Shown here: positions 11,343 through 23,781 of the stretch, in pieces
How positions within the stretch are numbered: position 1 is the stretch's first letter
Layout: the number at the start of each line of letters is the position of its first letter
Assembly (NCBI RefSeq): GCF_020740795.1
Contig: NC_067282.1
Span: 153,188,858-153,252,857 of the forward strand
Direction: 5' to 3'
DNA from: Apus apus
Lineage: Eukaryota > Chordata > Aves > Apodiformes > Apodidae
Length of the DNA stretch: 64,000 bases
Position numbers and translations under genes: made by a program
Notes under the pieces: model-generated
Told to the model about the DNA's origin: nothing
Database searches by the model: none
What the model saw: the letters and a program-made list of their open reading frames with translations, nothing else

Positions 11343-14300
11343 CCTGTCTCAAAATATTTGGCGGGGGGGAGGGGAGGGAAGTCAATTACAAATTTGCTAC
11401 CAGCACCAAGGGGAACTGCCCTTTGCTTTGCCACTCCTGAAGTCATTTTCATAAGAGCTGAATGCATGTGCATAACTGCCAGCTGATTCTGAACGAGCAG
11501 CTTTTTATGCTAACTTGGCGAAGGGGTGAATAAGAGAGATCTGTAGTAGCAGAGACTCACCTTTCTGTAGCTGCGTATCTATGCACCTGAGCTTGCCTTA
11601 TTTACCTGTTATCGGATGAAGATGGTCTGTTCATAACAGTGGCCACAAGTTCATCAGAGCAGGTGAGTCAATCGATCAGCACATTGCCACCCTGCAGAAA
11701 ACAATGCACTTGTTTTTTTCCAGGTTAATTAGTTGAGTCAGCTCACCCAGAGCAGCATAAGGAAGCCCAGAGCCAGTGCAGGGTGAGCAGTGGGAATGCA
11801 CAGCCAGGAGGGAAAAGGCAAATGCAAAGACAGAACCTCCCAGTTCTGGCAGCAGGAGCTATTAGATCACCTCGTCCTGGGCTGCAGACTCAGCAAAATG
11901 AAAACTTACTTGGCTTTGAGGTTGCCATAATGTCTTTACATGAGTATGGAATCCTTTCTTTAAACCTTGTTTGGGAGATCAGGGTGGGGGCAGGAAAGGG
12001 GGAAAGAACTCACATCTGCTAAAATAGTGTGTCCTTTCATCTCCTTTTCAGAAGCTCACAGAAAGACTTTTCATTTAAACAGCAAAGCTGTATGAGTTTA
12101 TTTTTTGTCTGTAAATTAAAGCAGGAAAAAGTAATTCCTAACATGGTCACATCATTCAAACTCTCAGTTATTCAAGCTATTACCAGCATTACCTCTATGG
12201 GGAATGGACCATGCACAACAGTTTTCAGGAGGAAAAAAAATAATGGCAAGAAGCAGCTTGCTGCCCTGTGAAACAGCTAAATTAGTGCCACTTGTTGCTG
12301 ATGCTTCTCTCTCTGGGTGGGGTGCAGCTATCAGTCGTGTTTATCAGGTTGGAGAGCACACCAGTGCTTGCTTACAAGTTTCAATCTTCTGCATCAGCTG
12401 ACCAAAATGATAGCTGCATATTCTCATTTAAAATGTGCATGACTTGAAGAGGACAGACATTTCACAAACACTTACACAGCAGAATGCACTCTGGAACAAC
12501 AGTCGTAAACATCTTGACTTTAGGACTCCAAAGATAAGAGGTAAGGTTTCAAGACACACAAATAGGTGGTTTACACTGACTTTAGACAAATTCTGACTAA
12601 AACTAAAACATGCATATTTAAAAGAGAAGATTCATAACCACCTGAGCAGCATTAACAAGCTCACTGTGGTCTCAACCGCACAGTCTCCAGCTCAAGGCCG
12701 GCAAGAGGGCTGGAATACTGTGGCTTGGGTTATGGGATGCTGGAGAATATGGTCACGACTATCCCTGCAGTCTTCTGAGACAGTCTTCCTTTGGTTCTGC
12801 TGGTGACTTGAAGGCCAACCACTATAATGAGAAATACCATTACTAAGAAATGACTGGTGATGCTTATTGTCCTTATAGGAAAAAATTAAATACAAAGCCT
12901 ATTTTTCTGAAGTGCTGGCTTCCCCAGGTCTAGAGGAAGCTGTCTCTGAACAGCAGCCTGATTTAGCCTGAGTGTGCAGCTGTGGCCCATGCAGGCTTGA
13001 GTGTGACTCTGGGAGAAGGGGGCACCTGAGAATACATTTGAGCAGACAAATGGGGCTGAGTTTTGTCTGAGTAAGTCACTGTTGTAAGTTTTAAGTCCAT
13101 GGAGCTATTCTGATTTTTACCAGCTGAGGTTCTGCCTCGTTATTCCAGAAAGAGATCATAATTTAATGTGATAAGATCTTCATGTAGGGAGCCAAAGGGT
13201 GTGGGTAGTGATTTACTCCTCTTTGAAATTATAATTATCATCTTTCATCTATTTAAAGAATCTTTATATTTACCTGTATAAGACAGTCTAATATGGTCAA
13301 AGCCTCGTGGTTTTCTTTTCTCATGACTCAGACAAAGCTGACCACAGCTCTAAAGCATTTCTCAACCTACTCTTCATATTATGCTTTATTGTTTCTGCCT
13401 TACTTCTACAGCCTCCAGCTTATTGAAAAAGTTCCTGCAAAAGGTGGTGGTTTTTTTTTCACTCATGTCTGTACAGGGAAAATGTGTCATTTAGGAAAAG
13501 CAGCTGGTTAACTTAGAGCTAGTTCAGCTCAGTAAATAACTGAAGCTGGTGACTGTGGTATGGCTGACTCACAGTAAGTGATCAAGCCAAACATCCTGCA
13601 CAGATGCACACTGTCCAGACAGCAGAAGCAAAGGACAGTGTGTTTGGCAGAGGCCCATATGGTGTAGAATAACAGGCCTCACAGGGGAGTCAGTGAAGAA
13701 CAACTGTGTTGTAAGTGTGCATAAGTGGCTATCCCGTGTAAAGAAGAGCTAACATTCCAAGGAGTAGAGAGTGCAAGGAGGCTGAAACCTAACACACAAG
13801 ACATGTTGTGTTCAGAGAGTATTAACCAAGATTGACTACACCATTTTTAATGCAGCTGTCTTTTGTTCATGCAAAATTTAAATTTATGTTGAACATCCTG
13901 TTACTTAGGCTGTGGGTGCAAAACTTTTTCTAATAGGATGTGTACTGCTAGTATAGACACGGCTTGGCTGGCTCAGCACTGCAATCACGTTGACCTCCTA
14001 TTTGCTTCCTGCCACTGTCTCCCTTTGCACTCACACATTAGCTAGAAGCTCTTGTCTTCATCATCACAGCTTCTCATTCCTTTGTCCTGCATCCTCAGCT
14101 CAAATGCTTCATTCTGGAGTTCGTTCTGTGGTGTTCCCAAACTTCACTACCCCCAACACCTTCTCTCTTACGACTGTGTAGATTTGCTTTCCATTTCATT
14201 TATTACACCAGTCAGGGACATTAGTGTGCTCTCTCTCTTTTTTTTCCCCCCAACTTGCTGTAGCACCTGGGAATGCTAAATCCAGACCAAGATGAAGGCT

Positions 14301-16384
14301 CTGTAATGCTGGCCCTATGGCCATGCCCCAGAGCTCCTGCAACTTGCAGCTAGTGTTTAAGAGGTCAGTACAGGCAAGTAGACTGGAATAGCACAATGAA
14401 GCAATGAGGCAGGATAGGTCACTGTGACCGTCAAAGCAGCAGCCATTTTTTACTCATCTGAGCCTGGCATGGCCTTGCCAGCACAAGTGCTCTACTGGCA
14501 GTCTGATCCTTTACCCCCCAGGTAAACAGCAGTGAGGAGAGTTCTTAAAGCAAAGACCACTGATCTACGCAGGACTGCAATTTTGACCTGGAACAATCAT
14601 TTTGCCTCATGTTGTCAGCGTGTAGTTTGTGAGACAGGGCTGGCCTTCCCTCTCTGTCAGGACAGCATAGAGACACTCAGGTCGTGAACTAGTCTGGAAG
14701 TTTGAGTCGCTCCTGTGGTATGAATGGTTGATTGTAATTAATAAGGGATAAAGCTGAGAGGACCCCTATGATGCAGGAATCCAGAGTCAGCAGGTCTGGC
14801 AGACTTCTGTGAAGTTTCAGCCTTGGCATCAAGGTTTGTCTTTTAGGAAGCAGCAGCCTGTGCTGGCTCAGTGGCAGAGCTCAGGCAGAAATTAGAAATA
14901 GAAAAGTAGCAAATGCCAACTAGGGGAAAGAAAAAGAGACCATAATTGTTTTACAGCAGAAATTATGAAATGCAGAAAACTGACATGAAAAAACATGTAC
15001 ATTGAGGACACAACCCTGGCTGAAAAAGCTAAAAACCATAAGAAAATCTGGAATAATTTTAAGAAAATCTGGAATAGAAAAAAATCTACCTATTATAGAG
15101 ACTTAAAAATTTTGTTATTGTTACAGAGAAGACATGGGGCCTTGTGTCAGTTTTTATGGAACATATAATATGTATTCATCTTGGCAAATTCTGTCCTATA
15201 GCTTTGTCCCTATTTCTACCCAAAAAAAAAAAGGTCTAAAAGACAGTATTGAAATAATTTGCCTGGACATACCTATGCTGAGAGAGGATGTGACAAGTTC
15301 AGAAAATAAGACAGGAGGAGCAACAAAGCGGGGGAGAGGATAGTTTTCATTGAACCAGGACTCCCAACTCCATGAGAGCCTCAGTGTCACACTGAATAGA
15401 GGACAACTAAATGGGAAGTCACAAAGGCCCCAATCCTTACAGACGTCTTTATTTTTCTTTTATTAATGGCATCTAATGCCCATTAGTTGCAGTGGAGTTC
15501 CCTTGCATAAGTGGGAATTCAATGTCTACATACATTTGAGGATCTGACCCTCCAAAATGTACCGCACTGGACCTCACAGAGTCCCTGGCGCCTCTTCTGC
15601 ACCAGGGCTGCTGCAGAGGAGTACCATGTGGGATGGGAACGGAGCATCCGGTCCCTGTGGTGGAGGGCAGTTGCTGCACACAGGATACTCTGGCACAGAC
15701 TGCTGACATCCTGGATCAAAGATAATTAAAGCCCTCGTTTTCGTTCTCTGGCTTTCCCACTAATGTTTCTTCCATATTTCTATGGTTTTGTGTGTGCAGC
15801 TGCCTGCGGTTCAGAGGTCTATTATCTTCCCATCCTGACATTTTGATAGGCAGTAGAATGAGTGGGATAGAGCACTAAGAGGTAATTAACATTCAGATAG
15901 GTCAGGAGCTCACTTGGGGGTTGTGCTTGACTGGGTTTTCCCAATTTCTTGTCAGAAACAAGGGTTGACAGAGCGAGAGCAGTCACCAGTGGTGAAACTG
16001 CAAGCATGAAATCAGACCTTGGAGGTGGTTCAGAAGTACATGGAGGCAAGGAGGAGTTCACCTTGCACATTTGCTCAACTGCCAGAAAGGGAAGTCATTA
16101 AATGCTGCTCAGAAAAAACAGAATGTGCTGCAGAGAGCTCCTGTTTGCATCCTGCACCTCTCCTCTACCATCCAGACCGACCTCGTGTTCTGAGAAGTTT
16201 CTTTTCTGATCAATGTCATATGTCAAGTGCCTTCCTCCTGTCCTATAGAGAGCTTGCTGGTCCCTTATTTTCAGTGTACACTTATATGTATGTAGACTGA
16301 TGTGTGTATGTGTGCATTGGTAGAAGATGTAGTTAGTACCTGTTTAGGTTTGTAGGCATGTGTGCTCATTAGGAGTTTCATAAT

Positions 16385-16515
16385 TTCTCCTGGAGTTTCC
16401 TTGTGTGTAAAATGGAGATAATAACATGTAATTACCTACCTTGCAGGGCTGTTGTAAGGACAAATTAACCAATGCTTGTGTGGGTGTTTGCAGATGAAAA
16501 GCATGATATTAAGAC
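16385..16515 (+). repeat. MIR SINE, 3' half, sense
   Basis: The sequence includes GTAAAATGGAGATAATAA, then ACCTACCTTGCAGGGCTGTT and TAAGGACAAATTAA, followed by AATGCTTGTG. This is the recognisable 3' half of a MIR element (consensus: GTAAAATGGGGATAATAA..., CCTACCTCATAGGGTTGTTGTGAGG). MIR is an ancient amniote SINE family that is sparse in birds, so the good preservation is noteworthy. Confidence 0.8.
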
Positions 16516-17465
16516 TAAATATAATGATTGAATGTTACAGAAGAGAGTTTGTATTTATTATGGTGACTGAATATGAGACAAGAGCACTTTGTAGGTGTTT
16601 ATTTCTTGTGCAGTACTAAGTATTTGCGGAAGATGGGAAACTGGGGGAACTGAGTTTAGGGTAGGTGTCAAAGAGATGGTTAATCTTTAACCTTATAGCC
16701 TACCAATTTTATTCTTCTCCTTTTAACTAAAACTGATGCTGAAGAAGGGACAAGAGAACAGAGGAATGAAAACAGGGACAAGATCTAGAGTAAGGGAATG
16801 AAAACAAAATACAAGTGAAAAATCATTATTTCTAAGAACAAAAATGTAAAAACTGAATGGGAAAATAAAAGCTAGAGCAAATGAGGACAGGCAGAAAAAA
16901 CCTTCAGGGATTCATTGTGTTAAATTATCTCGCTACACAGAATTACAAGCAAGTAAGCACCAATTTAAAAGAGGCATCAGAAACAATTGATGGAAAGCAT
17001 GTGCAGGGAAAGAAAAAGAGTGGAATGGGAAGGAAACAAGATGCTCTTAATTATTTTTTGTTTTCATTTAATTAGTGTAATGGCATCATTTTTTTTATTT
17101 CCTATACATTGTTGATGGGTGCTTCTTTGCAAACCTTAAAGATGGTGTCAAGTCAACACATTTTTCCATGTGTTCCATAGGCAAGCTGGTGAGAGTTAAG
17201 GTGTGAATGCTTTTGTCAGGCTAAGAATGGCTCTGTCTGATTTCATTTGGCTTTCATGCTGTCTCTGGAGAATGAATGGAACAAATTCATTTCCATTTGC
17301 TCCAGTGAAGCTGTACCAGCTGTGAATCAGACCCATTCTCCCTGCTAAATGCAGCTGTTGCCCTGTGAAACCCTGATCCAAAGCCTATTTCAGGTTAAAA
17401 CTGGAAAGTTTTGTGATGAAAACAAGACAAACCCCAAGACTTAATTTATTACCTTAATGTAATAA

Positions 17466-18243
17466 TTGAACCTCATGAGGTTCAATAAGAGCAAGTGTAG
17501 GGTCCTGCACCTGGGAAGAAAGAACCCCAAACACCAATACAGGTTAGGGGTGGATCTGCTGGAAAGCAGTTTGGAGGAGAAGGATCTTGGAGTCCTGATC
17601 AACAGTAAATTACCCATGAGCCAGCAGTATGTCCTTGCTGCCAAGAGGGCCAATGGAATCCTAGGTTGCATAAAGATAAGTGTGGCCAGTAGGTCCCATT
17701 CTTCCCCTCTACTCTGCCCTGGTGAAGCCACAGCTGGAATATTGCATCCAGTTCTGGGCTCCCCAGTTCAGGAGAGACAGGGAGCTACTGGAGAGAGTCC
17801 GGAGGAGGGCAACAAAGATGACTGGGGGACTGGAGCATCTCTCTTATGAGGAAAGACTGAAAGAGCTGGGACTCTTTAGCCTGGAGATGAGAAGGCTGAG
17901 GGAAGACCTTATCAATGTATGTAAGTATCTAAAGGGTGGGTGCAAGGAAGATGGACACAGGCTCTTCTCAGTAGTTCCTAGTGTCAGAATGAGGGGCAAC
18001 GGGTACAAGTTGGAACATAAGAAGTTCTAAATATGAGGAAGAAATTCTTCACAGTGAGGGTGACAGAGCCCTGGAACAGGCTGCCCAGGGAGGTTGTGGA
18101 ATCTCCATCTCTGGACATATTCCAAACATGCCCAGATGCAGTCCTGTGTAAAGTGCTCTAGGTTATCCTACTTCAGTGGGAGAGTTGGACTGGATGATCT
18201 CTAGAGGTCACTTGCAACTCCAGCAATTCTGTGATTCTGTGAA
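17466..18243 (+). repeat. CR1 LINE fragment: end of reverse-transcriptase ORF plus 3'UTR
   Basis: A sense CR1 piece of about 780 bases. The 5' part keeps a reading frame from 17466 with [15 protein letters not shown] and [12 protein letters not shown], the C-terminal end of the CR1 reverse transcriptase/endonuclease polyprotein. The coding sense shifts frame around 17680-17850, where a second frame gives [15 protein letters not shown] and [20 protein letters not shown]. It is therefore frameshifted and dead, and 5'-truncated. The 3' part carries GGAACAGGCTGCCCAGGGAGG and CTGGATGATCTCTAGAGGTC and ends in ATTCTGTGATTCTGTG terminal repeats. Confidence 0.96.
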
Positions 18244-19020
18244 TTGTTCTGATCTCTCATTGACTATGGTGTGTGAGCTGCCTGGAGGACTGACAAGGGG
18301 AGGTGGATTACAAGGAGCAAGGGGTAAATAACCACTACACTGCAGCGTTCAGGGAGTAGACTGCCTTTCTTTGCAAGTTATCCTGAGTTGGAATGACCCC
18401 TTCAGGGTCCTGTGGCCTGTTTGCCTTTGCTCATTCCCACTCTCCCTTCTTAAACATCTCTCCAAATCCAAGATGACTCCAGTTCTTCACCTGGTCCTTG
18501 TTTCACGTCTTCCTTGCACCCCAAAACTTATTTGGGACTGACTCACCCTGGCCTCAACTCACTGACCTAAATTAATCCTTTGTGAATTTCAACTGACTAA
18601 AATTGACGTAAATGGAGTTACATCAGAGCTGAAATTAACCCAGTCTGACTAAAATAGCACCTGCCTTTTCTACCAAACCATTGCTTTTCTCTTCCCTACC
18701 TCCACCCACATATCAAGATTTTAACATTTCATTCTCTTAATTGCTCTTTCTCCTATCCCACTGCCATGAGCAAGCTGTGTTCTTGGTGGTTGGTGTTGCC
18801 CTCTCCGGTATTCTGTTCTCCTTCATCCCCACAGCAGAGGCTGCCCATCCCTGTGTACAGACACACCTTGCCTGGGCCAAAGTCTACACAACAGCTTTTC
18901 ATCTTTCATCGGATTTTGCTGTCTTTCATGATAGAGATGTGACAGGTGACTTCAGAGCCTGGTTGCACTGGGCACTTCATACGCCTGTAGAAATGATAGT
19001 GTAGGAGGGGAGTCAGGCAA

Positions 19021-19115
19021 ACGTAAAGTGATTTGCCAAAGGTAGCATAGCAAGTCAATGGTAGAGCTGTGGATCTCAAGCTTCAAGCTCCTCTTCCATG
19101 ACTATCTCTATGTGA
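19021..19115 (-). repeat. MIR SINE remnant, antisense
   Basis: The text AAAGTGATTTGCCAAAGGTA, then GCATAGCAAGTCAATGGTAG and AGCTGTGGATCTCAAG matches the antisense MIR core (AAGTGACTTGCCCAAGGTCACACAGCAAGT..GGCAGAGCTGGGAT). It is diverged but collinear over about 95 bases. Confidence 0.7.
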
Positions 19116-22100
19116 ACATAGCATGTCTCACTATCTCTTACAATCCCTGCCTTTGGGCCTTTATCCTTATGTGGGGGTTAAACATCTCCTCAGTTTCTTT
19201 CTCATCCCCACTGGCTTTCTGACCTTTCAGCTTGCCCTTGGAGCTTGCTCATGTTGGTTGGGCTCTCTTCCCTCCTCTTGCAAAACTCCTGGCCGTTTGC
19301 TCCTCTCTGGTTGAGCAGAACTTTGTTTGGAAGTGTACTGCACCATTCACATCTGGCTATCTCTTTGGGGCAAGGATTTATTCTGTAATTACCCTAGCTT
19401 ATTTATTATCATGGCATATATATCTGCAGTATTATGCAAACTGTAAAAGCTTCTAGTTCTAAAGGTCACCATGGGCGTACCCTGTGTTTACCTTCCAAAC
19501 GCAGATGAGCTCAGAACAAAAGGGACTGTCAGGCCACTGAGTAGATGAAGGCAGGGAATCACCTTGATCTAAGTAATTTACCAGGGGAGTGTTCAGAAAA
19601 CTAGGTTACCTAGTGCTGCAGAGAAACAACACAAACTTGCCTTCTTCCAGCCAACTGAATGAATTCCCCAGCATTGCTGTCTAGTCTCATGGGAGCACAT
19701 AGCTGCATGTCCTGAACACACTGAACCAGGAGCCTATCCTTTTCTCTCCCTAAATGGCAGACCTACCTAGTCTCCCATGCTGGGATTCACATATGGTGCT
19801 TCTCATTCTCCTGTGGGTATCATGACTGCCTCTCACTCCATAATGTTAAGTTCCAGCTAGAGCTTCCTGGAGGTGATGGACAAAGGCTGTGATGTTGCCT
19901 TGCCGAGGTAGATTTGGCCCCAAGCTCAAAAGAACCTTGCTGCAACTAATGCCCTTCAGATGAAGCCTAGTTGGAAAGCTGCCATGCTACCTGGTGATCA
20001 AGGCCACCACTACATCACTCATATTGTTTGTCACAAGCAGTGGCATGAGTGATATTTGAGTTGTAATTTGCTCTTCACATTGCTCCACAGGTTTGAAAGA
20101 GGATCGCAAGACAATTACCTGACATGAGAGGATTAAATGACCCCACTACATCCCACAAGCAACTTGCAGGAAGAGTAGAAGGATGAAATAAATGTTTGTG
20201 AGAAATACAAAATGCTAGACCATTAGCTGCAGTCCTTCCCAAGATCATCTGCTGTCTAATTGCATTTCCTGTCTTATTGTTGTTTAGGTCAATTGTCAGC
20301 ATGAGGGGGAAAAAAAAAAAAATCCAATCATTGTTTCCTCTACTAATTGGCAGCCTCAATAAGGTGGAAGTAGACCCATGAATACTGAACTCTCTCATCC
20401 TGCTTGTCAGAGTAGAGATACTCTGGAAGGGATGGGGATCTGCCACAGGCTGCACTCTTCCCCAGGAGATGCAGCTGCTTCTCCAACAGAAGGAAGTAAA
20501 TAGAGGAGGGTGGGGAAGAAGGTGTGGGGGTCTGACATGCAGAAACGTGTTATTGAGCCAGCCTTGCTGGAAGAGTAAAAGGAAAAATGCCCATGGTCAC
20601 TCTCAAGGGAAGATTTTTTTAAAGATCCCACAAAAGGATGGCAGAGCAAATAGAAAGAAGCAGATGAGGAGGAAAGGCTAAACACAAGAAGACATCTACA
20701 GATTCTCCATTGTCAAGAGAAGAGGGGGAAAAAGAAACATGGATAAGCTTAGAGCTGAGGCTTATTTCTGCTGCAGCTGCTTCTCCCCCTCCCTTCCTCC
20801 TCTGATTTTTGCATGAGGGTGCAGCACAGTAACCTCCTGCAGCCTCAAAATAAAGAGTAGTTAGGGACAATCTGTCTGAAAAATACCCCCTCTGGAGAAA
20901 GGAATCTCCTAGATATGGTAATCAAAGTCTTCACATATTAACAGACAAGAATGGTCTATGAATCTGGATTAGATCAGAATCCACTGGATTATTTTTAAAT
21001 TCTCTGCTGCAGTCGAAGGTAGGAGTGTCTCCTGTATCAAAACATAAGCACTATGCTCGTGTTTGGGATGGCTGGAGTGCATCTCTACTTGGAGCAATGT
21101 TATAGCCTGTCTCAGTCAAACCAAAGGGTGACCTGTCCATAGGAAGAGAAGCCAGAACAGAGGCAGGGGATGTCACCTGCTATGATTTTTATGGCCATAG
21201 TTCTGGATTTATAAGGCAAAAAAATTAAACAGCAGATTTACTTCCTGTGAAGTTTTGTCTTCACACCTACAACCCATCTCTCTGGAAACAGCCTTGCAGG
21301 GGGGAGGTCTGGTCAGCTCCTTTTATTTGTTTTCTCTGACTCATGGGAGTCACTGTACCCACACCATCTGCCTTCATGGAGCCATTGCTGGACAGAAATA
21401 CCAGCGGGTGACAGGGAGGAATCCTCTGGAACAGTGCTTCTGATAAGGTTATAAGCAGCTGAATTCCCCTCTACCTTGCCTCTCTGGATATTTTTAAGCA
21501 AAATACACATCAGAGGCCAATGTATGCTGATCAGTAAAGGGCACCTTCCAGACCCAATAAATACACTTCTACCACATCTTAAAAATCTAGCTGTAACTTC
21601 TTTTATGTTCACGAATCACAGATCTCTTTGTTCCATCTCCAGGTCTAATCCTACACTTAAGCCTTCTGCATCTCCTCTCATAGGGTTCCCTTTTTCTTTC
21701 CTATGCTACTCACTTTACAGTTTTCCATTTATTGTGGGGACCAACCTGTATTCTACCTGGTTGTTTTTGTAGTTCAAGGCCCACTTCTAAATTCTCCTCC
21801 CCATAGGCAAGCCTCATAGTTCTATTCCCTGCTCCTCCCCCATATAAAAAATGGGTTTCTTTTTTCCTATGTTGTTTGAGGTTTTTTTAGACATCTTGCA
21901 GGATGGCAAAAACTTTGTGGAGGCCAGAGCCTCATCTCAGCTTCCCTGTGCTCTCTCTTCCTCCATGGATCATGCAGCTTTTCAAATGAATTTGTATACT
22001 CTTGGACATATTATGTCTCTTGCATTCCTTCCACTGACTCCCCCTTATCTACCACATAGCATTGGGACATCTTGTCCTTGTCATCAGCACACAACTCCAT

Positions 22101-22644
22101 TTCCCACCTCATCTGGTTGCACTGGCTGGTGGCCTTCTCCACTGTATTCCCATTAATTGCTTCCTACCAGTTTGGACCCCATCCCTCCAACATCTGCCTG
22201 GGACATGCTTCTCAGTCTTCCGTCTGTGCTCCACTTCTCTCCCCATCAACTGTCACCTGAGCCTTTTCTTCTCCAAAGAGCTGGTAGCAATGCACACTGA
22301 CAGGTGGCCAGTATACAGGTAAGTACATGATGCTGCAGACTTGGTGCTGCCTTAACTTATCAGTGACCCCGTTCCTGGTGTTCCTTTGTCTATAGAGTAC
22401 ACTGTAATTTGAGAACTACATAATTATAGCTGAAATTAAGCATCCTATTGAGAGACTGCATTGCTTATTCCTCACTATTTTCTTTAGCAAGAGCTTCCAT
22501 TCAGGGTTTGGCTCGTGTGCAAAGGGACTCCACAGCTGTCTTTTTTTCTTTTTTCTTTTTACTTCCCCCTCCTTGCAGGAGAAACCAAAGTAAACATAGG
22601 TGATGTTAGTTTGTGGGTTTATTTTTTGAAGTTCTTCCCTGCAG

Positions 22645-22780
22645 CGGTCCTGTGAAGCAGGAGCAGTATTTTCCTCATTTTACAGACAGGGAACTGAGGC
22701 ACAGCAGATGACTTGGCCACAGCCCCACAGGGTAGCTCAGCTGAATTCTGAATTGCAACCAGTTTTGAGTCCTTGGCTAT
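22645..22780 (-). repeat. MIR SINE, antisense
   Basis: The text CTCATTTTACAGACAGGGAA, CTGAGGCACAGCAGATGACT and TGGCCACAGCCCCACAGG is the antisense MIR core in order, ending in a decayed copy of the part that reads GGGATTCGAACCCAG..CCTGAGTC in the consensus. It is one of the better preserved copies in the window. Confidence 0.8.
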
Positions 22781-23707
22781 ATGGGAGTTGAAATATTATG
22801 CAAGAGACCTGGGTCAGCATGATTTCTTACAGGAAACTGCCTCCAACAGTTGCCCTGTGAATGGGAGCAGCCAGGGAGACAGCTAAAGGTCCTTCTGTGT
22901 GTGCTCAGTCATCAAATACCTTGCTGCAAGAAACAAGCCCACGAACACAGTTCTTCCTTTCTGCTCTCTTCAGAGGACTCTCTTACCTATTTATTCTCAC
23001 ATGGAAACAACAGCTGAAAAACTGAGTGGGAGACCAGAAGCACTTGACTCAGTTGCGGCAATTCTCCAATTCAGCAGCTAGATTTTCTCCCTGAGGCAGT
23101 GTAATATGATAGAAAGGAAGCATCTGAAAGCATTTCTTCATCCTCTGGATTGCAGTCTGTCACTGCTGCTGCAGAAGTGACACACCTGCTTTCCACCACC
23201 TGCAGCTCTTCAGGTTGCTGGAGGGAGAATGGTGAAGGCAAACACTTCTCCCTCTCCACCCTGAAATACCCTTGTTTCAGGCTTTTTAGCTCTGCCAATA
23301 CTTGGATGTGACTAACCCACCCATTCCTGCACTGGGTTGGCAGCCTTTGCAAATGACATTTCAGACTCGGGACCAGCAGAGCACGGCTCACTGCGCACGT
23401 AATAGTCTTCCCACAAACTCCTGGATCCTGGCTGCAGAGAAGAGAGTTGAGAAGCCATCTCCACCAAGCCTTTGCAAGTCTTGCTGTGGTGCCAGCCAGC
23501 ACAGGGAAGGAGTGTAGTGTTTAATAACAGCCATGGCACAGGCACCTATTTATTTACCCTTCCATTTCAAGATGGCAAAGCTCCATCACCTCGGGCTAAT
23601 TGCAGCTGGGACAGTGAGAAGTGGAAAACACTCTCTTGCATCCTCTGTCACTTAAGCCACCCTGTTTTCTTTGCAAAAATCATTTTTAAGCAGTTGCTGC
23701 TTTTATA

Positions 23708-23781
23708 GAGAAAACAAAACAAACAAACAAGCCCAAACACCAAAACAAAAGGTGGTATAGTTGTTTGGTTGTTTAGTTTTG
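23708..23781. repeat. Imperfect inverted repeat, CAAA/TTTG-rich
   Basis: The left arm is built of AAAACAAAACAAACAAACAA and the right arm reads TTGTTTGGTTGTTTAGTTTT about 30 bases later. The arms could pair with few mismatches. Nothing around it identifies a transposon, so low-complexity origin is likely. Confidence 0.55.

Larger units (their letters stand above)
6736..17465. other. Intergenic DNA between GRAP2 and FAM83F, first part
   Basis: No gene was recognised. Open frames here (for example 8143-8562, 9752-10090, 11171-11473) are short, low-complexity or lack any family resemblance. Contents seen: an AT-rich block at 7740-8110 with several TAATTA-type homeodomain core motifs and a MIR-like piece at 7890-7946, a long T-tract at 11311-11342, and a MIR element at 16385-16515. 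Confidence 0.55.

Noticed and set aside
11171-11473. 100-codon - frame with Lys/Arg run
   Set aside because: It reads the antisense of the T-tract at 11311-11342.
17466-18030. Protein-coding gene
   Set aside because: The frames are the decayed C-terminal part of CR1 reverse transcriptase with a frameshift; it is a repeat, not a host gene.
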